A program made the position numbers and the translations under genes. Shown one piece after another: positions 23,611-35,600 of a stretch of DNA of 64,000 bases. The DNA comes from Glandiceps talaboti (lineage: Eukaryota; Hemichordata; Enteropneusta; Spengelidae), in the NCBI RefSeq assembly GCF_964340395.1, contig NC_135563.1:6946422-7010421 (forward strand), in the 5' to 3' direction. A model generated the notes under the pieces. The model worked only from the letters and a program-made list of their open reading frames with translations, was not told the origin of the DNA and ran no database searches. The first letter of the stretch is position 1. Each line of letters opens with the position of its first letter.

Positions 23611-26600
23611 TCATTCTGAAGGTAGTCCAAATAGTTTGACAGTACCAGCGTCTCTGTCTCTTTCATACTTGTCTTTGTCGTCACAAGCAAACGCTAGTAG
23701 ATGTCTCTTGGGATGCCAAGCAACTGTGAATGTTGGTGACTCACACTGAACTTCTGCTATCTTCTCTCCTGAGTAAAAACAAAACAAGAAGAGGTTTACG
23801 ATCACAGTTTACAGATACAGTAAATATAGAGCCCCCGCCCCACTACCACACACCCTAATTACTTTACTTCTGTTTGATTATAGGACGAAGTTGAAGTTAT
23901 TTCGAAATTTCAATTAAAAAACACAAAGTCCTGGTCAAATGTAAAAGTACTAGCAGCTCAGAAAGGACATATCTGATAATATTGGGTTAGACACTTGAAT
24001 TAAAGGAGAAACCCACTGCAGGAAATAGAGGCACTTTTGTTAACTTTGGGTTCTGGTGATTCACTCCGTGATTTTACATAATGTACATTAAACGTGATTG
24101 CAGAGAAACACCAATTGAAACTCGCTCCTCATTCGTTGTTCAGTGGACACACATTGTCTTATGGGAATTAGCAGTCATGCAAATGCACTAGCAGAATTCA
24201 AATATTCATACTTTATTTGAAGGTAATACCCCAGTAAGAACTTCTAAGTCATACAGTACTGTACATACATATAATATGGGTAGAGATGAAATGCTTAGAC
24301 ATATAATTACATTCTATAAAGAATTTATACATGTTCTCTTACCTGTTTCAACCTCTGCAATGTCTATGACAAGATCTTCAGATGCTGATGCTAACATTTT
24401 ACCATCATGACTAAAACTAAGTGTTCTGACTGGCCAATCAAGTCTGAAATTAAGAAAAACTAATCAGACCATAGACCCTACACAAAATTTCATGTAGGGT
24501 CGGTCGGTCTATGATCAGACAGAGAAGCCCCCATCATGATTGGGGACCAAGGATACCAACCACTGTACCATCAATTTACGGACATATTATTCTGCCAGTT
24601 CAGAGAGAAACGTTAATGCTGAATAATTAAATAATTGTGTGATCAAGGTCTGTAGTAGACGGATCAAAACGTTGCATTCAATTCCAATTTATCATTCCAA
24701 AGTAACTATATTGTACTGTCCTATTGATTCTTGGAACCATGAACAATATATTCTCCAAGAAAAACTAATAATTTACCATCACGACTGACTAAAACTGAAT
24801 GTTCTGACTAGCCAATGAATCAAGCAATTGTGACAGCAGAGTGACTTATGTATGGATATATTTCTTTTGAACTCTGCACACAGAGGGACATTGTACATAT
24901 TTTTCATGAGCTTAAATGCAAGGGATTCCATCCCAGGTTTCGCATTAGTGTTATCTTATCAGTGAAGCCATAAGGATTACATAGGATTATTCTTTTGTTC
25001 TGGACCAAGTTTATCTATAAGTCTGCAATCTTCATGCAAACTGGGCCTTTCAAATAGAGTGAAGTGGTTTCCTTGTTTTGTAACAAGACCTTGGATCTGT
25101 ATTTCAAAGGTTGCTGAAAACAAGCAGAGGATGACAGTGCGAATGGTGCACAAGCCCTCAACAGCAGCTTTGGTGCTATGAAACATCTGGTCACTTTTTT
25201 AAGTTAGCAGAATTACCAGGGGGTCTAGCACCTAGACTATTAATTTCCATGCTGGTTTGTCCAGATTTCCATGCTGGTTTGTCCAGATAACATTTGATAA
25301 TTTCTTTCGTTGGGAAAGTGATTTGGGAAACATTGCTAATTCATAAGTAACTCACCATGATAAAGAGTGAAAGCAAGTGAAATTTTCACACAAACTTAAT
25401 CCTCAACTAACCGAGGCCTTTAAAATAGAATGACATGGATTCTATACTGGTTTATCAAGACCACATTTGATAATTTCTTGTACGAAAAATGACTTGGGAA
25501 ACATTGCTTACTGAACACGTTTTTAATACACAATGAACAAATAAGTGAAGTCTGCGTACATACCTTGAGAATGTTCTAACACATACAAGTTCTTCAACAT
25601 CCCATAAACTGACTAGTGCATCAGCACTTCCTGTAGCAAAGTAGCGACCTTTGGGGTCAAACTCTATACAAATACAGTTTGCTGGGTGAGCATTTAATGT
25701 CTGTAATGGTTTCAATTCTGGATAGCTGTACAAAAAATAAAGAGAACACAAAATGATCATGGTAGTATAGATGAAGTTATTTTTTTTTAAAAATCTGATT
25801 TGAAGAGACTGTAGCTTTCCTCCGTTTGACCAAAAAGGTAATTTTATTTCTACTTACAACATCTATTGGAGACAAGTATCAATTTCTATTGATATTCTTC
25901 CCATCCCTTTCTCAACTCCTTATATAATTTCCAGGCATTAAAAATCGCCGTCGGGCACTGATAGCACAGTAAGTAACATAATATGAGTTTCCTTGACATT
26001 TCAGCATATATCAACTAAACTATATCTTTACACAAATTCATGGTAGCGGACTTTGACTATTACGTCACTCCATAGATGCTTAGCCTTGTGCCACCTTTTT
26101 TTGTATGTAAACCTAAAATTAGATTATGATTTGAACACAGTGAAAGTTCAACCTCACTTAGTCTAGATAAACATCTGTAGCAAACAAAAGGTTAATCACT
26201 GTATGACGTTAGGGGCGCTAGGCCTGACTGAACATTAACAGACATGCGCAGACGGGGAAACCCCGTAGACAGACGTGAACTAACTGTTGTTTTGGTGTAT
26301 TACGTTGGCGGAGGCGCCCCGTTCAAACTATTGAAGTGTAATATTATTTGACGTACTTGTGTGTGAGAATAAAGACTTTATACCCAACTACAACGTGTTA
26401 TACTGGTGGCAGCGGTGACGAAGCTCAATATTATAGGAAACCAGTGGGTTTATCAACTACTCCAGCTACTTGGCCTAAACGACACTTTGTGCAGTATGGC
26501 TTCGGCGTACGTTCAACTACCAAATAAATTTTGCGGTAAGGAAAATGAAAACTTTAATATATGGGTTCGCAAGTTTGAAGTTGCAACGAAAGCGACGAAG

Positions 26601-29600
26601 GATTTAACCACAAAGGATGCCAAACTTGGGTTATTACCTGCTTTATTGGATGGCCACGCTTTTCAAGTATATGAACAATTACAAGAAGATGATAAAGGTG
26701 ATTATGATAAATTGAAAACAGCCCTAGCCGGGAAATTCAGTGGTAAAGAACATGTTAGCTTGTATCGTCTCCAATTTAGGGAGCGAACACGTCAGACTGG
26801 GGAGCCCCCAGACGAGTATCAGACGGAGCTTATACGACTAGCAGACATTGCCTATCCAACTTTAGACAGTGTAGTCAAACAAGATATGGTAATGGATCAG
26901 TTTATTTGTGGTCTTCAGGACAGCTCATTACAAGAAAAGATTTTAAATGCAGATAAAAAGACATTGGATGAAATTGTGTTACTTGTTCGTAAAACTGAGG
27001 CAGCTACCAAAGCAGTTACCAAAATGTCAGCTGCACCACAACAACATAGAAGTGAACAAGTAGCTCATGTTACAGCAGACAGTGTGAACTCTATTATTGA
27101 TAAGAAATTCAAGGAATTAGAACATAGAATTTTACAGAAGTTAGAAGAGATGACAGTGACAAATGAGACTTTGTATGCGAGGCAGAATCAAAGAGGTGAT
27201 TTTCGTAGATCCACAAATGCAAGAACTCAGAGTAATAGAGGTTCCATTCCTCGTACACAATTTGCACCAGGATTCCAGGGTAACTGTTATTCGTGTGGTG
27301 TTTATGGGCACCGAAGTAGTCAGTGTCCAGATCGTGCCACCTATGCACAGTATGAGAGTCAGACTAGTAAGAGACAATTTCAGCAACAACCACAGTCTAC
27401 TCAATTCAGACAACAGGAAAACTACTAGCTGCTGATGTTAGGGGCCAGCCATTAGCAGCAGAGGATGGGGCCAATACAAGCCAATACTTGGAACAGAATA
27501 AAGAAAATCCTACAGATTTTACAAATATGGTAATGATTGTTGTTGGTGACACAGATGTGAAAGCAGTGGTGGATACAGGAGCTGGTATCTCTCTTATAAG
27601 TGAAGAATTTAGAATGAAGTGTCATGCTCTTCGTAAGAAACACTTAAATCCTCATGTCAACTTGCTAGCAACATCACTACTAGGACAGAAGTTAGATATA
27701 CTGGGGTCAATTCAAACCAGAGTGAGAATTGGCAGTAATGAACTCTTTCATACAATGTTCGTGGTAAGAGACATGGTCAATCCTGTTATACTTGGTTGGG
27801 ATTTCTTTCTGCAACATGGAGGACAGGTAGATACAGAGCATTGTATGTTATGGATTAATGGCCAGCCAGTCCCATTTTTGAGGAAAAGTCAGTTGGTTCC
27901 AGAGATATGCAGTGCTGTGGCAAATCAGACAGTTACAATACCACCACGTAGTGAGATGCCCGTAACTGTTCGCCTTCAATCTGCAACTATGGGAGAACCG
28001 CCACCTCATGGTTACACAGGTATTTTAGACCCTGATGAATCCTTTCGAGATGATAGGGGTTTAGCTGTTGCCCGAACTGTTTCCAGAGTTACCAATGGTG
28101 TTGCGCTTGTACAAGTTATGAACATCACAGAATGGCCTGTAGACTTGCATGAGGACACGCCTTTAGGATCTTTTGTAGCTACTAAGACTGACGAGGAAAG
28201 CTATACAGTGTCAAGAGTATATATATATGAACTATGTGAAACAAAGAAGCCAACAGCAACGGTATCACATGTGGAAATCAGTAAGAACTCATCAGAAATG
28301 GATAGTGGTATAGCCAAGATTTCACTTAATGATACAGCAATAACAGAACCTCAGAAAAGGAGAGTGGGGAATTTATTGAAGGAGTATTCTCATGTATTTA
28401 GTAAGAACTCGATGGATAGAGGTCGGACCCATCTAGTCCAACATCATATACGGACAGGGAATGCTACCCCTATAAAACAACGGCCTCGGCGTGTACCAGT
28501 GCATCTACAGGCAGAGATACAACGACAAGTGAAAACCATGTTGGAAAATGATGTCATAGAAGAGAGCAATTCACCATGGGCTTCTCCAGTAGTATTAGCA
28601 AGGAAGAAAGACATGTCCATCCGCTTCTGTGTCGATTACCGCAAAGTGAACTCAGTTACAGAAAGAGATGCTCATCCTTTACCAAGAATTGATGATACCT
28701 TGGATGCTTTGTCAGGATCTAGCCTTTATTCAGTTGTAGATCTTTGTTCAGGATATTGGCAGGTTGAAGTGCACCCAGACGATAGAGACAAGACTGCATT
28801 TACCACAGGAGTTGGCCTTTATAATTTCAAGGTCATGCCATTTGGATTAACAAACGCACCACCAACTTTTCAGAGATTGATGGAATTAGTGTTGGCTGGT
28901 TTGGATTGGCGTACATGTTTAGTGTACCTGGATGACATTATTATATTCAGCAAGGACTTTGAGGAACACATACAGAGCCTTGAGGAGGTGTTCAAAAGGA
29001 TGGGGGCTGCTGGTTTGAAATTGAAGCCAGAAAAGTGCAAACTGTTTCAAGGCAGTGTTGTGTTTTTGGGACATAAGGTCTCAGCAGAAGGTATATCTCC
29101 GGACCCTGACATAACAGAACGTATACGGTCCTATCCTACTCCAACATGTGTAGCAGACGTTTGCCGCTTCTTAGGCTTAGCATCATATTATAGGAGGTTT
29201 GTAAAGAACTTTGCACTGATTGCAACACCCTTACACCACCTATCAGAGAAGGAAGTAAAATTTGAGTGGTCCGAAGATTGTAGTCATGCCTTTCAAGTAC
29301 TTAAAACTGCCCTTGTCAGTCCACCAATACTTGCATACCCAGACTTTACCAAGACTTTCTACCTTCACGCTGATGCCTCACATTCTGCAGTAGGAGTTGT
29401 TTTAGCACAGAGACATGAAGGGGGAGAGAAAGTAATAGCATATGCAAGCCATGCCCTTAACAAGGTGGAGAGAAGGTGGGCCACATATGATAAGGAACTT
29501 TTTGCTATTGTGTGGGGAATAAGACATTTCCGCCCTTACTTATGCGGAGCACAGTTTCATGTTGTAACGGACCACAAACCTCTGGTAGGATTACGGGATA

Positions 29601-32600
29601 TTAAAGCTGGTAATGATCCCACAGGACGTAGAGAGAGATGGGCTATAGAACTGAGTATGTATGACTTCACCGTAAAACATAGAGGTGGGAAATATCACTC
29701 AAACGCTGACGCCATGTCTAGATTAAACTTCAAAGAGGGCACTGACGAAGAAATGTCACTTGAGCAGGAATGGTGTTGTCCAGTCTTGTCAACTCATGGT
29801 AACAATAACTCTGAAGTTCACCAAATTCAGAGTACACAGGTAACTAATGAAGCATCATACTCAAAGTTAACTGGTGGTAATACTCTGTTGGACTTTAAAA
29901 GGGGACAGCAAGAAGATGCAGTATTACAAGAAGTTTTATCATGGTTACAGACAGGAAAGAAACCATCAAAACAGTACCTGAAAGGGAAGAACTGGAGATT
30001 GAAAGCGTTATGGCATAAAGTGGACAGTTTGCAAGTGGTGAAGGGAGTAATATGCAAAAAATGGAGTATATATGATGGTCAAAGAGTAAGACATTTGCAC
30101 CTTGTTCCGGATGCAATGGTCAACACTGTATTGAAAGAACTGCATGATGGTGCCATGTCTGGTCACATGGGAGTAAAGAGAACAGTAGAAAGATGTAGAC
30201 AGCGATTCTATTGGCCTGGAATGAGTCAAGATGTTAGGAGATGGGTTCAAAGCTGTCAGCTGTGCCAAAGAAGGAAATCACCAGTACCAAGGGCAAGGGC
30301 ACCTATGCAAAATATATCAGTAACCCGCCCATTTGAGATGGTTGCAGCAGACTTGAATGAGTTACCCATGTCTAAAATGGGAAATCGCTATGCTCTGGTT
30401 GTGATGGACTACTTCACTAAATATGTCAACATTTATGCTGTACCTAACCAAAAGGCAACTACTGTAGCCAGAAAGATATTTGGAGAATATATTGCAGAAC
30501 ATGGAGTATTTGAAAGATTTCACTCAGATCAGGGACGTAATTTTGAGTCCCAGGTGATGACAGAACTCTGTGCACTACTACAAATATATAAATCACGCAC
30601 TACTCCATATCACCCGCAGTCGGACGGGATGGTCGAAAGGTTCAACCGGACTTTGGCGGAGATGTTGGCAAAATGTGTTGCACAGTATGGTGATGAGTGG
30701 GACGATCATATATCGAAGATTGCACTAGCTTATAATACAAGTGTTCATGAAAGCACAGGACAAACTCCATATTTTCTCAATCATGGGAGAGAAGCTAGAC
30801 TACCAATAGATATACTGTATGGAAGTACTCCAGATGAGGCAGTTGCGGCTCCTAGTACACATGCAAGGCGTGTTGTCACCAACTTGAAAACTGTCTTTCA
30901 ACAGGTACGTGAAACATTGGGTAGATCGCAAAGAAGACAGAAGGTTGGGTATGATATATGGGCTCACCATCAACCATATGACGTTGGAGATAAAGTGTGG
31001 CTACATGACCCAAAGACCAGAAGGGGTAGATGTCAGAAACTTAGATTGCCATGGGTTGGTCCATTTATAGTAAAGAAGAGAATATTGGGTCCAGATGGAG
31101 AGCCAGGTGTGGTATACCGCATACAACAGGAAGGACCCCACCGTAGGCGATTAGTGGTACATCACAATAGACTGAAACCATGTATAGGCTTACAACGAGA
31201 TGACCCACATTCACCACCTTCAGTAAGTTTACAGAGACAAGGGGATAAGGAGAGTCAGAGGGAAATAGAAATTGAGAGTTCAATTCCTGCTCCTGGTGGC
31301 TATGTGATTATTCCTGGAAGGCAGCAGATTGAAAATGGGGAGGATGAGGATGTAAATGAGAGACTGAATGTAGCTGAAAACCAACATACTGGGGAGATGA
31401 GAGATGTGCCAGTAGTAGAAAATAATGTGCCAGAAGTAGAAAATAATGTGCCAGAATTGGAAGAAAATATATTGGATCCAGGGGAGAATGAACATGTGTT
31501 GCGCCCTCAGGTGACAAGATCAGGACGGGTAACCAGAGTACCAGCAAGGTACACAGAGTAGAAGAGGAAAACAATATGATAAAATGTGTACTTTGAATGT
31601 GTTATCAAGGACAATATCCAGACTGTGACTAAAGTCAATATTGTGTGTTTTGACGGACCCCTACCAGGACATTGCCACTTGGACATTGTGCGGATAATAA
31701 TTTGTACTACCAATAATAGGATATCAATGTGTAATTACTGGTTTACCTTACCTGATGCTGTCCATGGATTTATTGTTAATTGTGTACAGTTTGCTGGATT
31801 ATGGTGCATGCTGCTGTCCTTGGATTTATTGTGATTTGTGCACACATGTTTGATTATAATAAAACTTTCTATACGCTAGTCTGTATGTACTGGATGTACT
31901 CCGATCATGTATTTGAACATACGGGTAACTTTTGAACAATGCAGAACTTACTCTAAAGAATAAGAGAAACTGATTGACCAGAATACTTGTCAAGTCGTAA
32001 ATATATATATAAAAAAAAAAATAAAAAAAAAAAAAAAAAATGAAAAAAATGAAAAATGTAGAGTCCTTATTATTATATCTAGCGAAGTATGTTTATTCAC
32101 CTTGATGAAATGAACAGTCATATGAAGTTCTAAAGTTTAGTGTCCAGGAGAACACTCTTTTGGTGGGGAGTGATGTAGCAAACAAAAGGTTAATCACTGT
32201 ATGACGTTAGGGGCGCTAGGCCTGACTGAACATTAACAGACATGCGCAGACGGGGAAACCCCGTAGACAGACGTGAACTAACTGTTGTTTTGGTGTATTA
32301 CGTTGGCGGAGGCGCCCCGTTCAAACTATTGAAGTGTAATATTATTTGACGTACTTGTGTGTGAGAATAAAGACTTTATACCCAACTACAACGTGTTATA
32401 CATCCAAGTCCACCATGAAATCTATCCCTTTGTGATTGGCTAACTGTTTTCTGATAGAGATTACGTTACACAGCTGCATCCTCCTCATTGATTCTGATCA
32501 AGTGGTGATACCACTGATGTCATCTAACAAAGCGGGTAGATTTACAAATGTGAAGAATTTGTGCCTGTTTCGATACGTAATTAATGTCAAACAACAAGGC

Positions 32601-35600
32601 TAAGTGTCTGTGGTGGTACAGTAGTTGAAATCTGCCAACATGAAGATGCTAGGCTAGTACAAATGTATCAACTGCCTGAATATCATGTTTGAGTTTTTGT
32701 CACCAGCAAAGTGCTTCAGAATGGGAAACACTACAGATACTATTTAAAATGCAAAAAATACCTCCTAAAATGAACAAACTTAGCTTATATAACCACGGGG
32801 GAAAGCATGCATGTAACTGATTGATTGATCGATCAATTGATTGATTTATTGATTATTTAATCAATCAACTACATGCCGCAGCTTTCCCCTGGGTTATAAC
32901 CTTCAACAATTAAATCATAATACTTGAGGATATTGATGCAACCATGTCGCAAAAAAACTACCCCCCCCCCCTTCCAAAATGTGTAAATTTCTCTTGTACC
33001 CTTTCAAAAATGAAAGTATAATATCTGAGGATATTGGTGGTTGCAAAACAAACCACCTAATCTCTCCCCCACCCCCCCCCCTCTCCAAAATGTGTGAATT
33101 TCTTTTGCACCCTTTCAAAAATGAAAGTATCCTACACTACCTGAGGATATTGATACAACCATGGCCATTGGTCAGAAAGAACAAATCTGTATCATTATTC
33201 CAAGATATCTCATTGACTTCATATTTAAACTGCTCTTCTGCTTTCGTCCTGTGTGACCTTGAATCAATGAAGGTCACCAAATCTTCTTTGTTGCCAACGG
33301 CGATAGTATGACCATCAGGACTCCAGCATATATTGATGTTTTCACCTGTTATGAAAGAATTATTAATAATTTTTTTTTTGTAGTCACAGGGAAAAATATT
33401 CAATCCAGAAATGGTCATATTATGGATGAGAAGAAGAATTTATTTTGTGATTTTTTAATCAGTAAAACAACTTTACTAGGTTTTTCTATTTAGAAAAAAT
33501 ATGAGAACAGCTCATTTGTGCAAACGTTCAGTCTATTGTGACTTCAGAAAATACTGATAAAGCCATGGTGGATACCCAGTGAAAGTTTTGGTTGGGTTAT
33601 TTCTTGACCCAGTGCAAAATGAAGTTAAATTTACGAACATAAAACATGTGAAATGATATGTAAGTTTGTGTTTTTAACCCCATAAATTACAGAACATTTT
33701 AAAATGTGTAAAGAGTTTGTTATTTGTTGGAAGTGAAAGGAAGTGATTTGCAAATAACTGGGTACAAAAAAAATTCCAAAAAAGTTGCTTTATTAATTAA
33801 AAATCCAAAATAAATACCCATTTCTCTTTGATTCCATATCATACGGCCAGTTTAATTTTTTAAACTGATATTTGAAATAATCACTGAAGTTCAGGACTTA
33901 GTTACCCTAGCTAGTTCACAAAAGGATAGGGATGGGTTCTGAACTTCATTTTAGTTAATTTATTAAAAAGTATTTTTTTTTAAAAAGTATTATTTCAACA
34001 CCACGTTCAGTCATATTAATACAATAATCAATATTATGTAAAAAATACTTTAAACATCATGTAAAACGATTTAGATTTCTTATCATGTATCCATGGATAC
34101 AATGTCACATGACTGATACATCGGTCACCAAATGACCTTGATACAGCTAACTACATACATCATCATGATATACTGACAATATCTTGTGTTTTCTTTGTAA
34201 CAAATACACATACTGTCATTGTAACACAGGCATTTGTTATAGTGAAGAGTGGGGTAGTCTGGATGTCAATGTGGTCTCTAACTAAACCATGTGGAGGTGT
34301 AAATTGTAACCGTATATGAACGAGATACAGGAGAGGGGATGCTATCTATGGGGTCAATACTTTGAATCAAATGATTTACAACTAATGTTGGTGACCTGCA
34401 GTCAGCAGTACATAGGGTCAAAGGTTACATTCACACCATTGACATGGTAGTTTCTTTGTACATGCGTCTGTGCATACACTCCTTACATGTACACATGATT
34501 GAGCCACTCATTTTTATGGTCAGATAATTTTTTAAGTTACAAAACTGCTGCCACCAGGTAAGGGGTACTTTACATTGTTGCTATGTACTCTTTTATCAAG
34601 CAACACTTAATAAGTACATGAACATGTAGTTGACAGAAAGATTTTCACAAAACAAAATGTCTGCCACTAACACTTCAGTCACAGGCACACCAAAAACTGT
34701 GTATATCAAACTTATCTGCCATAAGTCGATACCTATGTCACAATGAAACCAGTATAGGAATAAACACAATAAGAAATGTTCTTCTGCATGTGTTACTAAT
34801 TATCCTGTATCAAAGTAGATGAAAATACTTGACTGTAAAGGTCACATGTAGTCTTAGAGCTACATGTAGGTCACACGAAGACGACATAATTCTCAGTACC
34901 CAAAATAGAACATACATTTTATTTCTTGGTTGACACCTTCACATGCATTACGACAGGCACACATGAGAATAAGTTGACCTTGTTCTAGTTAGACACTTCA
35001 GCCTGAGGTAAAATGCTAATGCAGGTACTGGGAGTTGTATGTACATTTGTATTGTGTATGCCGACTCGTACAGAAAACTAACTTTCCCTCTATCCATCCA
35101 TGAGTATCATTGAGTATACACTTATCAATACCAGTGAGATGTTATAACAGAAAAGTCAGACCATGAACGAAGCAATCTGTTTATCCAAATTACTGTTACA
35201 TTTTTTTTTCGAGTGACCAAGTGGTTTCCATAGTAACCAATCTATTCCTTTTTTTTGTGATTGACAGGTTCAATGGCTCATAGCGTGACATGGGCTAGAG
35301 TACCTGAATTGTTGAGGTACATATCAAGATGGCTGCCTGAATGTAATCCTTTGTACTTTATGATAAAGAACAGTCACCAAACTAATAATACTTGGCCACA
35401 TCTAGACATCTATACAGACACTGAACAGTTCCAATATTGTACTGCTGTAGTCTGCAAAGCCAATAACTTCTACAAACCTCCATACAACACAGCATACTTT
35501 GCTTACTCTACCGACAGCAGCAGTTTAAAGATGTTACTTCAACAGGATGGTGTTATGGACCGAACAGACATGCATACAACATTTGAACTCATTCCTACTT

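Larger units (their letters stand above)
26176..32402 (+). mobile_element. Ty3/gypsy LTR retrotransposon, looks whole
   Basis: An element of about 6.2 kb in THOC3 intron 3, antisense to the host gene. It has two 227-bp LTRs that read as identical by eye, long gag and pol frames, and no envelope-like frame. The flanks share the short target-site duplication (A)CATC, with its exact length blurred at the right LTR edge. A primer-binding-site-like TGGTGGCAGCGGTGACG follows the 5' LTR, and a purine-rich GGTGGGGAGTGA precedes the 3' LTR. The matching LTRs imply a recent insertion. I see no breaks in the two main frames. The clade is not assigned. Confidence 0.97.

Noticed and set aside
31308-31574. 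Minus-strand open frames inside the gypsy element
   Set aside because: They are shadows of the pol frame with no domain.
35261-35272. A start for the GLYAT-like protein at 35261
   Set aside because: That codon is TTG and it overlaps a likely splice acceptor. The first ATG is at 35273.
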